DNA of 64,000 nucleotides from Actinomyces sp. AC-20-1 (GCF_023369555.1 NZ_JACJVC010000011.1:1-64000), one strand, 5' to 3'; shown: positions 36,456 to 45,479, counted from the stretch's first letter. A program made the numbers and translations. The notes: generated by a model not told the origin, from the sequence alone.

Positions 36456-37744
36456 GCGGTGCGGCTCCGCTCGCCCTTGCTCGTGGAGGTCAGGGTGCCG
36501 GAGCCCGCCTCGTAGCGCGGTCGCGAGCGCCCGGCGACCGCGTCGGCGTCGACGACGACGCGACCGACCTCCGGCATGGAGGGCACCTCGAACATGGCGT
36601 CGCCGAGCACCTCCTCCACGATGCTCGTCAGCCCGCGGGCGCCCGTCTTGCGCGCCAGGGCCAGGCGGGCGACGGCCTCGATGGCCTCGGGCGTCATCTC
36701 GAGCTCGACGCCGTCGAGGCTGAAGAGGTACTGGTACTGCGAGACGAGGGCGTTCTTCGGCTCGGTCATGACGCGCACGAGCTCGGGCACCCCGAGGTCC
36801 TGGACGGTGGCGATGACGGGCAGGCGGCCGATGAACTCGGGGATGAGGCCGAACTTGTGCAGGTCCTCGGGGCGCACCTGGGAGGTCAGGCCCTCCGTGC
36901 CGCTCTGGGCGAGGACCCCGCCGAAGCCGAGGGAGGAGGCGCCGGACTCCTTGCGCTGGCGCTGGCGGACGATGTCCTCGATGCCGGCGAAGGCGCCGGC
37001 CGCGATGAACAGGATGTTCGTCGTGTCGATCTCCAGGAACTCCTGGTGGGGGTGCTTGCGCCCTCCCCCGGGCGGGACGGAGGCGGTGGTGCCCTCGATG
37101 ATCTTGAGCAGGGCCTGCTGGACGCCCTCACCGGAGACGTCGCGGGTGATCGAGGCGTTCTCGCTCTTGCGCCCGATCTTGTCGATCTCGTCGATGTAGA
37201 TGATGCCCTTCTCGGCCCGCTTGACGTCGCCGTCGGCGGCCTGGATGAGCTTGAGGAGGATGTTCTCCACGTCCTCACCCACGTAGCCGGCCTCGGTCAG
37301 GGCCGTGGCGTCGACGATGGCGAAGGGCACGTCGAGGTAGCGGGCGAGGGTGCGGGCCAGGTGGGTCTTGCCGGTGCCGGTGGGGCCGAGCAGGAGGATG
37401 TTGGACTTGCCGAGCTCGAGGCCGTCGCCCTCGGCGACGGCGCGCTCACGCACCTGGACGCGCTTGTAGTGGTTGTAGACGGCCACGCTCATGGCGCGCT
37501 TGGCGCTCTCCTGGCCGATGACGTACTGGTTGAGGAAGCTGAAGATCTCCTGCGGCTTGGGCAGCTCGAGGGGCACGCCCGCGCCGGACTCGCCCAGCTC
37601 CTCGTCGACGATCTCGTTGCACAGCTCGATGCACTCGTCGCAGATGTAGACGCCGGGCCCGGCGATGAGCTTCTTGACCTGCTTCTGGCTCTTGCCGCAG
37701 AAGGAGCACTTGAGAAGGTCGACGCTCTCAGCGCTGCGTGCCAC
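36452..37744 (-). CDS. clpX: ATP-dependent Clp protease unfoldase subunit ClpX
   Basis: 430 aa. Hexameric AAA+ unfoldase feeding ClpP1P2. Zinc-binding domain [14 protein letters not shown] (residues ~13-42), Walker A GPTGTGKT (~115), Walker [11 protein letters not shown], sensor region and the pore GYVGED loop; the IGF-like ClpP-binding loop appears as LGFGG. GTG 37744 with GGAGGAAAC. The preceding hairpin (37865-37899) separates it from clpP2, so clpX may have its own promoter. It is followed by an overlapping chorismate mutase gene. Confidence 0.97.
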   Translation of the reverse strand: MARSAESVDLLKCSFCGKSQKQVKKLIAGPGVYICDECIELCNEIVDEELGESGAGVPLELPKPQEIFSFLNQYVIGQESAKRAMSVAVYNHYKRVQVRERAVAEGDGLELGKSNILLLGPTGTGKTHLARTLARYLDVPFAIVDATALTEAGYVGEDVENILLKLIQAADGDVKRAEKGIIYIDEIDKIGRKSENASITRDVSGEGVQQALLKIIEGTTASVPPGGGRKHPHQEFLEIDTTNILFIAAGAFAGIEDIVRQRQRKESGASSLGFGGVLAQSGTEGLTSQVRPEDLHKFGLIPEFIGRLPVIATVQDLGVPELVRVMTEPKNALVSQYQYLFSLDGVELEMTPEAIEAVARLALARKTGARGLTSIVEEVLGDAMFEVPSMPEVGRVVVDADAVAGRSRPRYEAGSGTLTSTSKGERSRTA

Positions 37745-37864
37745 GTTTCCTCCGGTTCCGCCCCGCCCTGCGCGGGGACTGTCTCAGCCTACGGGGCGGT
37801 GGCTCCGGCGCGCCCGGGGCACGCCGGTCCTCGTTGGCGCCGGGGCGCTGCGGGCCCCTGTGGT

Positions 37865-37899
37865 GGAGCCCGACGGCGCGGGCTGCGTCGTCGGGCTCC
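37865..37899 (-). terminator. Hairpin between clpP2 and clpX
   Basis: GGAGCCCGACG (37865-37875) pairs with CGTCGGGCTCC (37889-37899) around a 13-nt loop, in the gap between the clpP2 stop and clpX. Without a T-tract it could be a partial terminator setting the P2:X ratio. Confidence 0.5.
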
Positions 37900-37934
37900 C
37901 TCACGTCAGCGGCGGGCCGGGTGCCCGCTGCCGC

Positions 37935-38624
37935 TCAGGCCGAGTGGGGCGAGGGCGGGGTCTTGCGCGAGACGAGGACCTGGTCGACCAGGCCGTACTC
38001 CTGGGCCGCCGCGGCGGTGAGGATCTTGTCGCGCTCGAGGTCCTGGTGGACCTTCTCGATGCTCTGGCCGGTGTGGGCCGCGAGCGTCTGCTCGAGCCAG
38101 GAGCGCATCCGGTCGATCTCGTCGGCGACGATCTCGATGTCGGAGGCCTGGCCCTGCACCCCCTCCATGGCGGGCTGGTGGATGAGGATGCGGGCGTTGG
38201 GCAGCGCCAGGCGCTTGCCCGGGCTGCCCGCGGCGAGCAGGACGGCGGCGGCCGAGGCGGCCTGGCCCAGGCAGACGGTCTGCACCTGCGGCTTGATGTA
38301 CTGCATCGTGTCGTAGATGGCCGTCAGGGCGGTGAAGGAGCCGCCGGGGCTGTTGATGTACATCGTGATGAGGCCGTCGGGGTCCTGGGACTCCAGGACG
38401 AGGAGCTGGGCCATGACGTCGTCGGCGGAGGCGTCGTCGACCTGCACCCCGAGGAAGACGATGCGGTCCTCGAAGAGCTTGGAGTAGGCGTCCTGGCGCT
38501 TGAAGCCGTAGGCGGTGCGCTCCTCGAACTGCGGCATGATGTAGCGCGCCGTCGGCAGGTGCGCGGGGGCGGCGGCCTCGAGCTGGCGGCCCAGGGCGTC
38601 GAAGTAGGGGCGGGAGCCGGTCAT
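37935..38624 (-). CDS. clpP2: ATP-dependent Clp protease proteolytic subunit ClpP2
   Basis: A 229-aa serine peptidase. Oxyanion strand [20 protein letters not shown], nucleophile Ser in [12 protein letters not shown], catalytic His in ARILIHQP and the Asp region in the handle ([11 protein letters not shown]). N-terminal extension ~35 aa. It begins 1 nt after the clpP1 stop. In actinobacteria ClpP1 and ClpP2 form a mixed tetradecamer, and both are needed for activity. Confidence 0.96.
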   Translation of the reverse strand: MTGSRPYFDALGRQLEAAAPAHLPTARYIMPQFEERTAYGFKRQDAYSKLFEDRIVFLGVQVDDASADDVMAQLLVLESQDPDGLITMYINSPGGSFTALTAIYDTMQYIKPQVQTVCLGQAASAAAVLLAAGSPGKRLALPNARILIHQPAMEGVQGQASDIEIVADEIDRMRSWLEQTLAAHTGQSIEKVHQDLERDKILTAAAAQEYGLVDQVLVSRKTPPSPHSA

Positions 38625-38625
38625 G

Positions 38626-39246
38626 TCAGTTCTCTCCGTTCTGCTGGCCGATCTCCCGGCTGGAGCGCACGATGTGGTCGACGAAGCCGTACTCCAGGGC
38701 CTCCTGGGCGCTGAACCAGTGGTCGCGGTCGGAGTCGCGCAGGATCTCCTCGACCGTGTGGCCGGTGTTGGCGGCCGTGATCTCGGCGAGCTCCTGCTTC
38801 ATCTTGATGATGAGGTCGGCGTTGATGCGGATGTCGGTGGCGGAGCCGCCCGCGCCGCCGGAGGGCTGGTGCATGAGCACGCGGGCGTGCGGGGTGAGGT
38901 AGCGCTTGCCCTTGGCGCCGGCCGAGAGCAGGTGCTGGCCCATGGAGGCGGCCAGGCCTGTGGCGACGGTGGCGACGTCGGGCTCGACGTACTGCATCGT
39001 GTCGTAGATGGCCATGCCGGCGGTGACGGAGCCGCCGGGGCTGTTGATGTAGAGGTAGATGTCGCGCTCGGGGTCCTCGGCGGCCAGCAGCAGCATCTGG
39101 GCGCAGATGGCGTTCGCGTTGTCGTCGCGCACCTCGGAGCCGAGCCAGATGATCCGCTCCTTGAGGAGGCGGTTGTAGATGGAGTCGGTCAGGCCGAGTC
39201 CGGCACCGGGGCCGTCGGCGGCGCTGGGCGTGAAGTGCTCGCTCAC
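38626..39246 (-). CDS. clpP1: ATP-dependent Clp protease proteolytic subunit ClpP1
   Basis: 206 aa. [20 protein letters not shown], nucleophile Ser in [12 protein letters not shown], His in [11 protein letters not shown] and Asp in RDSDRDHWF. Start GTG 39246 with GAGAGGA. It is the first gene of clpP1-clpP2; tig, usually adjacent, lies 1.7 kb upstream beyond an inserted methyltransferase-cupin pair of opposite strand. Confidence 0.96.
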   Translation of the reverse strand: MSEHFTPSAADGPGAGLGLTDSIYNRLLKERIIWLGSEVRDDNANAICAQMLLLAAEDPERDIYLYINSPGGSVTAGMAIYDTMQYVEPDVATVATGLAASMGQHLLSAGAKGKRYLTPHARVLMHQPSGGAGGSATDIRINADLIIKMKQELAEITAANTGHTVEEILRDSDRDHWFSAQEALEYGFVDHIVRSSREIGQQNGEN

Positions 39247-39265
39247 GTCAGTCCTCTCGTGTTCG

Positions 39266-39281
39266 TTGACGCCAACGCTAA
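39266..39281 (-). promoter_or_regulatory. Dyad element at the clpP1 promoter
   Basis: TTAGCGTTGGCGTCAA on the bottom strand is a TTNNCG-N4-CGNNAA dyad and contains TAGCGT, a TANNNT-type -10 ~29 nt before the clpP1 start. It may bind a stress regulator; it does not match the ClgR box I know. Confidence 0.35.
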
Positions 39282-39436
39282 CGCCCTGCCGCCCTCCCCC
39301 ATGCCCGCCTCCGGGCCGTTTTCGCTCACGGCCTCACCGCCGGGGGCTGTGCGGGTGCCGGGGACGAGGATCACAGGAGCGGGACGGGGCGGAAGGGTAG
39401 CCTGAGCGCAGATTATTCACGGGCTAAGGAGAACAA

Positions 39437-40360
39437 ATGGAGACGGGGTCGACAGCCTCCGCCAGTCCCGACGGCGCTGCCCAGGACCCCGCCCAGGACC
39501 CCGGTGCCCCGGCACCGCGCGGCAGCCGCCAGGCGCCCGAGGCCACCCGGATGCAGGGTCACTGGCTCCTGGCCGTGCTCGGCAAGCGGGTCCTGCGGCC
39601 GGGCGGCATCGCGCTGACCCGCCGCATGCTGGACGCCTGCGCGCTGCAGCCCGGCCAGCGCCTGGTCGAGCTGGGGCCCGGAGTGGGCCGGACCGCCGAG
39701 CTGCTGCTGGCCACGCGCCCCTCCTCCTACCGGGGTGTGGATCCCCACCCCGAGGGCCGTGAGCAGGTCGCCGCCGTCCTCGACGGACACCCCGAGGCGG
39801 CCTACGTGGTCGCCGATGCCTCGCGGACGGGGCTGCCGGGCGCCAGCGCCGACCTCGTCGTGGGCGAGGCGATGCTCACCATGCAGCCGGATGCCCACAA
39901 GCGCGAGATCGTCGCCGAGGCGACGCGCCTGCTCGCCCCCGGCGGGCGTTACGCCATCCACGAGCTGGCGCTGCGAGGGGACCTGACGGACAGCGAGGTC
40001 GAGGCCACCCGCAAGGAGATCTCCCGCGCCATCAGGGTCGGGGCGCGTCCCCTGACCGTGGCCGGCTGGAGCCGGCTGCTCACGGAGGCCGGCCTGGTCG
40101 TCGAGTGGAGCGGCACCGCCCCCATGCACCTGCTCGAGCCCCGCCGCCTGGTCCAGGACGAGGGCCTGATCGGGGCCGCCCGTTTCGTGGTGCGCATGGT
40201 CCGCACGCCGGGGGCGCGGGAGCGGGTGAGGAGCATGCGCTGGCTGTTCCGCCTGCGGGCCAGGGCGCTGACCGCCGTCGCCCTCGTGGCGCGCAAGCCG
40301 GCCGAGGCCAGCGAGCCCACTGAGACCACTACTGAGACCACTGAGCCCACCGAGGGCTGA
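39437..40360 (+). CDS. Class I SAM-dependent methyltransferase
   Basis: 307 aa. Motif I is LVELGPGVGRTAELLL (~residues 77-92), the acidic motif II VDPHPEG, motif post-I ADASRTGLP and GGRYAIHELAL, all Rossmann-like. The N-terminal 40 residues are Ala/Pro-rich and the tail is a Thr/Glu repeat (TETTTETTEPTEG). The substrate is unknown. ATG 39437 with TAAGGAG. It is followed by a cupin gene; such pairs are often stress-induced, but nothing here proves it. Confidence 0.85.
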   Translation: METGSTASASPDGAAQDPAQDPGAPAPRGSRQAPEATRMQGHWLLAVLGKRVLRPGGIALTRRMLDACALQPGQRLVELGPGVGRTAELLLATRPSSYRGVDPHPEGREQVAAVLDGHPEAAYVVADASRTGLPGASADLVVGEAMLTMQPDAHKREIVAEATRLLAPGGRYAIHELALRGDLTDSEVEATRKEISRAIRVGARPLTVAGWSRLLTEAGLVVEWSGTAPMHLLEPRRLVQDEGLIGAARFVVRMVRTPGARERVRSMRWLFRLRARALTAVALVARKPAEASEPTETTTETTEPTEG

Positions 40361-40480
40361 GCCCCCTCACACGGAGCCCGGCTGGCTCCGCGGACCACGC
40401 CGTCGCCGTCGAACACCCGGGCACCCGGGCCAGTCCCCTCCCCCAGCACACCGAGACCCACCACCCGAGAGGAAACCGAC

Positions 40481-40822
40481 ATGCCCACCACCCCTGTCAC
40501 CGAGTCCCTGTTCCGCCTGGGACTGAACGAGGCCCTGCCGGTCTCCGAGGAGGCGACGACCTCGCGCGTCGTCGTCAACAACGAGGTCCTGCGCACCGTC
40601 GTCTTCACCTTCGACGCGGGCCAGATGCTCACCGAGCACGCCTCCCCCAAGGCCGTCGTCGTCACGCTCCTGGAGGGCGAGATGGACTTCTCCGTCGGGG
40701 AGCGCACCGAGCGGCTGGCCGCCGGCGACGTCGTCTACCTGGCCCCGGGCGAGCGCCACGCCCTGACGGCCGTGACCGCCTGCCGGATGCAGCTCGTCAT
40801 GGTCGAGGTCGGCGGCCGCTGA
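40481..40822 (+). CDS. Small cupin-domain protein
   Basis: A 113-aa single cupin. Motif 1 region AGQMLTEHASPKAVVVTLLEGEMDF and motif 2 LAAGDVVYLAPGERHALTA (His retained) define the double-stranded beta-helix. Metal ligands are partly present (H in TEH, H in ERH). It may be a small sensor or an enzyme; unknown. ATG 40481 has GAGAGGAAACC. It is probably co-transcribed with the methyltransferase 120 nt upstream. Confidence 0.85.
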   Translation: MPTTPVTESLFRLGLNEALPVSEEATTSRVVVNNEVLRTVVFTFDAGQMLTEHASPKAVVVTLLEGEMDFSVGERTERLAAGDVVYLAPGERHALTAVTACRMQLVMVEVGGR

Positions 40823-40912
40823 CGAGCACCCTCCTGCCGCCACCTCCTCCACGCACCCGGGACTGCGGGCGACCAGGAGGCGGGACCCGGGCACGGCCCC
40901 GGCTCAGACGCA

Positions 40913-40950
40913 CGTGAGGGCCCCGCGCCGGCAGGCGCGGGGCCCTCACG
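40913..40950. terminator. Bidirectional hairpin between the cupin gene and tig
   Basis: A perfect 17-bp stem (40913-40929 with 40934-40950) and GGCA loop. It lies between convergent genes and has no T-tract. Confidence 0.8.
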
Positions 40951-40969
40951 GGAGCCTCCTGGGATCAGG

Positions 40970-42382
40970 TCACTCGGCGCTGGCCGCGGAGGCGGAGGAG
41001 GCGCTGGAGGCCGCGCTCGCGGAGGAGGCGGAGCCCGCCGAGTCGGTGTCGGTCGGGGAGGCGAGGCGCTCGACCTCGGAGACGATCTTCTGGGCGTCGC
41101 GCTCGTCGGAGCCGATGAACTCCGTGAGGTCGACGTCGGCGCCGTCGGTGTCCTTGACGCTCACCTGGCGCAGGGCCAGGGCGAGGGACTTGTTGCGGGC
41201 GATCTCGGAGACGAAGGCCGGGATCTGGCCGGCCTGCTGGGCGCCCTGCATGAACTGGGCGGGCTCCATGCCGTACTGCTGGGCCGTCTGGACGAGGAAG
41301 TCGATGAGCTCGTCCTGGGAGACGTTGGCGTCGATCTGCTCGGCGAGGACGTCGAGGATGATCTGGTCGCGCACGCCGGTGGAGATGTCCTCACGGATCT
41401 CGGCGGCGTGCGGGTCGTCGTCCTTCTTGCCCTCGGCCTTGAGGTGGGCGCTGACCTCCTGGTCGACCAGGGCCTCGGGGACGTCGAGGACGACCTTCTC
41501 GCGCAGGACGTCGAGCAGGCCGTCGCGGGCGGCGATGGCCTGGTCGCCGGCCTTGCGCTGGGCAGCCTGCGTGCGCAGGTCCTCGCGCAGCTCGTCGATG
41601 GTGTCGAACTCGGAGGCCATCTGGGCGAAGTCGTCGTCGGCCTCGGGCAGCTCGCGCTGCTTGACGGCGGAGGCGGTGACGGTGACCTCGGCCTCCTCGC
41701 CCTCGTGCTCGCCGCCGGCCAGGGTGGTGGTGAAGGTGGCGGACTCCTCGGCCTTGAGGCCGCGCAGGGCGGTGTCGAGGCCCTTGAGCATGTTGCCCTT
41801 GCCGATCTCGTAGGAGACGCCGGAGGCGGAGTCGACCTCCTCGCCGTCGATGACGGCCTTGAGGTCGATGGTGACGAAGTCGCCGGTCTTGGCCTTGCGC
41901 TTGACGGCCTTGAGGGAGCCGAAGCGGGCGCGCAGGTTCTCGAGCTCGGTCTCGACGTCCTCGTCGGTGACCGTGACGGGGTCGACCGTGATCTCGAGGC
42001 CGTCGAGCTCGGGCAGCTCGATCTCGGGGCGGACGATGACCTCGGCGGTGAAGACGAGCTGTCCGCCCTGGGCGCCGGTGAGGTTGGGCAGCTCGGTGAC
42101 CTCGACCTCGGGCTGGGCCATGGGCACGCGGCCGGTCTCGTTCAGGGCCTCGCGGTAGAAGTCGTTGAGCTTGCCGTTGACGGCCTCCTGGATGACGGAG
42201 GCGCGCCCCACGCGCTGGTCGATGACCTGGTTGGGGACGTGGCCGCGGCGGAAGCCGGGGACCTGGATCTGGGAGCCGATCGACTTGTAGGCGGCGTCGA
42301 GGCTGGGCTTGAGCTCCTCGTAGGGGACCTCCACGGTCAGCTTGAGGCGCGCGGGGTCAAGGTTCTCGACAGTGCTCTTCAC
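40970..42382 (-). CDS. tig: Trigger factor (ribosome-associated chaperone, peptidyl-prolyl isomerase)
   Basis: 470 aa. N-terminal ribosome-binding domain with KSTVENLDPARLKLTVEV and the signature GFRRGHVPNQVI, then the FKBP-like PPIase domain (GDFVTIDLKAVIDGEEV) and a helical C-terminal arm; it ends in a low-complexity Ser/Ala tail (~25 residues). The GTG at 42382 is chosen because GGAG lies at normal distance and MKSTVE is the usual start; ATG 42403 would add 7 residues without an SD. It guides nascent chains and neighbours clpP genes as in many bacteria. Confidence 0.95.
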   Translation of the reverse strand: MKSTVENLDPARLKLTVEVPYEELKPSLDAAYKSIGSQIQVPGFRRGHVPNQVIDQRVGRASVIQEAVNGKLNDFYREALNETGRVPMAQPEVEVTELPNLTGAQGGQLVFTAEVIVRPEIELPELDGLEITVDPVTVTDEDVETELENLRARFGSLKAVKRKAKTGDFVTIDLKAVIDGEEVDSASGVSYEIGKGNMLKGLDTALRGLKAEESATFTTTLAGGEHEGEEAEVTVTASAVKQRELPEADDDFAQMASEFDTIDELREDLRTQAAQRKAGDQAIAARDGLLDVLREKVVLDVPEALVDQEVSAHLKAEGKKDDDPHAAEIREDISTGVRDQIILDVLAEQIDANVSQDELIDFLVQTAQQYGMEPAQFMQGAQQAGQIPAFVSEIARNKSLALALRQVSVKDTDGADVDLTEFIGSDERDAQKIVSEVERLASPTDTDSAGSASSASAASSASSASAASAE

Positions 42383-42538
42383 GGGGTTCTGCTCCGAAGT
42401 CATGGTGCGGTGAGTCGCACGGCTCCTGCTGCGGAGCCGGCGGACGCCGTCGGGAGGCGTCAATCCGTGCCATCTTATGGCAAGGGCGCGTCGCCGCGAA
42501 AAACGGCCCGGAGCCCGGGCCCCGCCCCGTCATCGGCG

Positions 42539-42829
42539 TCAGCCGAGGTAGGCGCTGCGGCCGGAGACCACCACGGCCAGGCGCGAGCGCGGGACCTGGG
42601 CGACGGCCCGGACCGCAGCGGTCGTGCGGGCGTGGACCTCGCGGGCCTCGGCGTCGTCGGTACCGGTGAAGCGGGCGGTGACGCGCGGCTCGCCCCGCAC
42701 GACGTCGACCTGGAGGGCCTCGAGGACGGTGGTGGCCTCGACGGCCCCACGCACGGCGTGCTCGACGTCGTGGGGTGAGCGACCCGGTGCGAGGTCGCCG
42801 ATGCTCAGGACACTGCGGTAGGAGGGCAT
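42539..42829 (-). CDS. Small uncharacterised protein
   Basis: 96 aa; not recognised. It is a compact alpha/beta-looking sequence beginning MPSYRSVLSIGDLAPG and ending VVVSGRSAYLG, with a GTDDAEAREVHARTTAAV helix in the middle. The ATG at 42829 directly follows the tRNA-Pro gene with no room for a promoter, so it is either made from a processed tRNA transcript (GGAGGG is not placed) or is a chance ORF. Codon use looks coding (strong G/C in third positions). Confidence 0.5.
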   Translation of the reverse strand: MPSYRSVLSIGDLAPGRSPHDVEHAVRGAVEATTVLEALQVDVVRGEPRVTARFTGTDDAEAREVHARTTAAVRAVAQVPRSRLAVVVSGRSAYLG

Positions 42830-42831
42830 GG

Positions 42832-42905
42832 TCGGGGTGGCGGGATTTGAACCCGCGGTCTCCTGCCCCCAAAGCAGGCGCGCTACCAAGCTGCGCTACA
42901 CCCCG
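42832..42905 (-). tRNA. tRNA-Pro (anticodon TGG)
   Basis: A 74-nt cloverleaf: acceptor CGGGGTG / CACCCCG plus A73, D-arm with GCGCAGCTTGGTAGCGC, anticodon stem CCTGC-TTTGGGG-GCAGG giving TGG, T-arm GCGGGTTCAAATCCCGC. CCA is not encoded. Confidence 0.95.
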
Positions 42906-42911
42906 TGGGTG

Positions 42912-42953
42912 CGAGTGAGGCCGCCGCCGGGCTACCGACGACGGCCTCACTCG
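42912..42953. terminator. Hairpin between the two tRNA genes
   Basis: CGAGTGAGGCCG (42912-42923) pairs with CGGCCTCACTCG (42942-42953) around an 18-nt loop. It may be a terminator or a processing element. Confidence 0.5.
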
Positions 42954-42960
42954 TCAACCG

Positions 42961-43031
42961 AGCGGGTGACGGGAATCGAACCCGCGCAATCTGCTTGGAA
43001 GGCAGAGGCTCTACCATTGAGCTACACCCGC
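42961..43031 (-). tRNA. tRNA-Gly (anticodon TCC)
   Basis: 71 nt: acceptor GCGGGTG / CACCCGC plus T73, D-arm TAGCTCAATGGTAGAGC, anticodon stem TCTGC-CTTCCAA-GCAGA giving TCC, T-arm GCGGGTTCGATTCCCGT. CCA is not encoded. Confidence 0.95.
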
Positions 43032-43066
43032 GAGGACGTGAGCCGGAGGACCGGCCCGCCCAGGTC

Positions 43067-43231
43067 TCAGTGCTCGATGAGACCGGTCTTGTAGGCCTTC
43101 GCCAGGCGGCGGGGCACGGTGATCTCGCGACCGGCGACGCGGATGGTGTTGAGCTCGGTGAGCTCGGCCTTCCACTGCGAACGGCGGTTACGGGTGTTGC
43201 TGCGGGACATCTTCCGCTTCGGCACTGCCAT
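43067..43231 (-). CDS. rpmF: 50S ribosomal protein bL32 (cysteine-free form)
   Basis: A 54-aa protein starting [20 protein letters not shown], the universal bL32 N-terminus. The C-terminal half lacks all four zinc-ribbon cysteines (ends [14 protein letters not shown]), so this is the zinc-independent form. Start ATG 43231 with GAGAGGAGC. A -10-like TATGGT is at 43292-43297 on the same strand. It is divergent from yigZ. Confidence 0.93.
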   Translation of the reverse strand: MAVPKRKMSRSNTRNRRSQWKAELTELNTIRVAGREITVPRRLAKAYKTGLIEH

Positions 43232-43410
43232 GAGCCCGCTCCTCTCAAAGTCTGGGGATCCTTCGATCCAACGGAAACTGGACCGAGGGACACCATAACG
43301 ACTCCGAGCAACCCGGTTCCACTCCGGCGACGGCGCCGCCGTGTGAGATCGCTCCCGTGCACAGCGCCCGGGCGCACCCGCCACCCGCTCCGGTCTGCGA
43401 CGATGCCACC

Positions 43411-44088
43411 ATGCCAGCAACCCCCGACGCCCCCGTCCTCACCCTGGCCCGCGGGCGCCAGCCGGAGACGGACCTCGAGGTCAGGCGCTCGCACTTCCTG
43501 GCCCGCGCCGCGCGCACGGACACCGAGGCCGAGGCTCGCGCCCTCATCGCCGAGGTCCGCGCCGAGCACCCCACGGCGCGCCACCACTGCTCGGCCTTCG
43601 TCATCGGCGTCCCCAGTGCCCTGCCCGTCGAGCGCTCCAACGACGACGGCGAGCCCTCGGGCACGGCCGGCCAGCCGATCCTCGAGGTGCTGCGGGGCAC
43701 GGGCCTGGTGGGGGTGAGCGTCGTCGTCACTCGTTACTTCGGCGGCACGCTGCTGGGCACGGGCGGACTCGTGCGGGCCTACTCCCAGGCCGCCGCCCAG
43801 GCGCTGGACGCGGCGCGGCGCGCACGCCTGGTCACCCGGCACCTGTGGGACGTGCGCGTGCCCGTGGGCGAGGCCGGACGGCTCGAGGCCGACCTGCGCG
43901 CCCTCGCCGGCCCCCGGGACGGGGCGCTGTCCGTGGAGGAGACGGTCTGGGGCGCCACCCACGCCGTCCTCATGCTGTCCACCGACTCCCCCGACGCCGA
44001 CGGGCTCTCCGCCCTGCTCGCCTCCGTGAGCCAGGGCTCCGCGGTGCCTCAGGCGGCGGGCAGCCGGGTCGTCGAGCAGCCCTGCTGA
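43411..44088 (+). CDS. YigZ/IMPACT-family protein
   Basis: A 225-aa cytoplasmic protein with the UPF0029 signature: [39 protein letters not shown] and [21 protein letters not shown], followed by the DUF1949-like C-terminal domain. The human relative IMPACT influences translation control; the bacterial role is unclear. ATG 43411 has GACGAT 6 nt upstream with no SD (leaderless). Confidence 0.9.
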   Translation: MPATPDAPVLTLARGRQPETDLEVRRSHFLARAARTDTEAEARALIAEVRAEHPTARHHCSAFVIGVPSALPVERSNDDGEPSGTAGQPILEVLRGTGLVGVSVVVTRYFGGTLLGTGGLVRAYSQAAAQALDAARRARLVTRHLWDVRVPVGEAGRLEADLRALAGPRDGALSVEETVWGATHAVLMLSTDSPDADGLSALLASVSQGSAVPQAAGSRVVEQPC

Positions 44089-44215
44089 GGCTCACGCTCC
44101 GGCTCCGGCCGGCCCTCAGCGGGCCGCCGCACCGGTCCCGGTGTCCGGGGCCCGACGGCGGCCGGGTCCCGGACAGGCCGGCGTTCCACCGTCAGCGGAC
44201 CAGGATGCGGTCTTC

Positions 44216-44246
44216 TTGACGCCCTCCCCGGGCCGGGGTCTATGGT
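44216..44246 (+). promoter_or_regulatory. Promoter of the cysteine operon
   Basis: TTGACG (44216-44221) and TATGGT (44241-44246) with a 19-bp spacer lie about 65 nt before the leader peptide. The -35 is one of the best in the window. Confidence 0.5.
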
Positions 44247-44310
44247 CCCCCCAGACCAGCAGGCCGTCGGCTCCACGCCCGGCCGGCCACGCACAGGAAG
44301 GGAGGACCCC

Positions 44311-44367
44311 ATGACCGCCGCCAGCGTCATGCGCGTGATGTCCGCCTCCTGTGGCCGGTGTCTGTAG
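44311..44367 (+). CDS. Cysteine leader peptide of the cysK attenuator
   Basis: A short ORF of 18 codons, MTAASVMRVMSASCGRCL, with a strong SD (AAGGGAGG) 5-7 nt upstream. Two Cys codons (TGT ... TGT) near its end would stall ribosomes when Cys-tRNA is short. It stands 183 nt before cysK with several GC hairpins between. Comparable Cys-containing short ORFs ahead of cysteine genes are known in mycobacteria and other actinobacteria. Confidence 0.75.
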   Translation: MTAASVMRVMSASCGRCL

Positions 44368-44387
44368 GGCGCCAGGCCTCGACACCG

Positions 44388-44480
44388 TGCGCGCGTCGCT
44401 GCGCGCATGCCCGGCGCTCGGGCTCCCAGGAGCCGCCCCGTCCCCCGCCACCGTGCCCACGGCACACCGCGACGGTGGCC
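44388..44480 (+). promoter_or_regulatory. Alternative hairpins between leader peptide and cysK (attenuator candidate)
   Basis: TGCGCGC / GCGCGCA (44388-44394 with 44401-44407) is followed by GCCACCGT / ACGGTGGC (44447-44454 with 44472-44479). The latter competes with an inner GTGCC / GGCAC (44453-44457 with 44461-44465). Ribosome position on the leader peptide could choose among them. No T-tract is seen. Bases 44481-44550 hold only the cysK ribosome binding site. Confidence 0.5.
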
Positions 44481-44550
44481 CCGCCGTCGGGACACCACCC
44501 CCGGCAGCCCCCACCCGGCACCCGCCGGACCCCACCTGAGGAGAAGCATC

Positions 44551-45474
44551 ATGGCCTACCTGTCCAACATCACCGAGGCCGTCGGCGGCACCCCGCTCGT
44601 GCGCATCAACCGCGTGGCCTCCGGCCCGGCCACCGTCCTGGCCAAGGTCGAGGCCTTCGAGCCCGCCAGCAGCGTCAAGGACCGCATTGCCCTGTCCATC
44701 GTCCGCGACGCCGAGGCCTCCGGCGCCCTCAGGCCCGGCGGCACCATCGTCGAGGCCACCAGCGGCAACACCGGGGTCGGCCTGGCGATGGTCGGCGCTG
44801 CCCTGGGCTACAAGGTCATCATCACGATGCCCGAGACCATGTCCAAGGAGCGCCGCGCCCTCATGCGCGCCTTCGGCGCCGAGCTGGTCCTCACCAGCGA
44901 GGGCGGCGTCGCCGGGGCCGTCAAGCGCGCCGAGGAGGTCCAGGCCGCCACCCCCAACTCGATCCTGGCCTCCCAGTTCACCAACCCGGCCAACCCGAGG
45001 GTCCACCGCGAGACCACCGTCCTGGAGATCCTGGAGCAGGCCGGGCAGGTGGACGCCTTCGTGGCCGGCATCGGCACGGGCGGCACCCTCACCGGTGTGG
45101 GCACCGTCCTGCGCGAGAGGGTCCCGGGCGTGCGCGTCTACGGCGTCGAGCCCACCGAGTCCCCGCTGCTGAGCGAGGGCAGCGCCGCGCCCCACAAGAT
45201 CCAGGGCATCGGGCCCAACATCGTCCCCGAGGTCCTTGACCAGGGCATCTGGGACGAGCTGCTGCACATCAGCTCCGAGGACGCCCTGACCTACGCCCGT
45301 CGCGCGGCCCGTGAGGAGGGGCTGCTCGTCGGCATCTCCTCCGGTGCGGCCCTGGCGGCCGCCGACCTGCTCTCGCAGCGGCCCGAGCTCGCCGGCAAGA
45401 CGATCGTCACCGTCCTGCCGGACACGGGTGAGCGCTACCTGTCCACCCCGCTGTACAGCGAGTACCTCAACTGA
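44551..45474 (+). CDS. cysK: Cysteine synthase A (O-acetylserine sulfhydrylase)
   Basis: A 307-aa PLP enzyme joining O-acetylserine and sulfide. GGTPLVRINR at the start, PLP lysine in ASSVKDRIA (~residues 38-46), TSGNTGVGLAMV (asparagine loop), GIGTGGTLTGVG phosphate loop and GISSGAALAAA. Start ATG 44551 with GAGGAGAAG. It is followed by cysE, which makes its substrate, so the two form a cysteine operon under the leader peptide. A 14-bp hairpin follows the stop. Confidence 0.96.
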   Translation: MAYLSNITEAVGGTPLVRINRVASGPATVLAKVEAFEPASSVKDRIALSIVRDAEASGALRPGGTIVEATSGNTGVGLAMVGAALGYKVIITMPETMSKERRALMRAFGAELVLTSEGGVAGAVKRAEEVQAATPNSILASQFTNPANPRVHRETTVLEILEQAGQVDAFVAGIGTGGTLTGVGTVLRERVPGVRVYGVEPTESPLLSEGSAAPHKIQGIGPNIVPEVLDQGIWDELLHISSEDALTYARRAAREEGLLVGISSGAALAAADLLSQRPELAGKTIVTVLPDTGERYLSTPLYSEYLN

Positions 45475-45479
45475 GACCC

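Noticed and set aside
39266-39281. ClgR operator at clpP1
   Set aside because: The dyad does not match the CGC-N5-GCG type spacing known for ClgR boxes; kept only as an unnamed dyad.
42883-43962. 359-aa open frame covering the tRNA-Gly and rpmF region on the - strand
   Set aside because: It runs through a tRNA gene and is a shadow of rpmF and yigZ.
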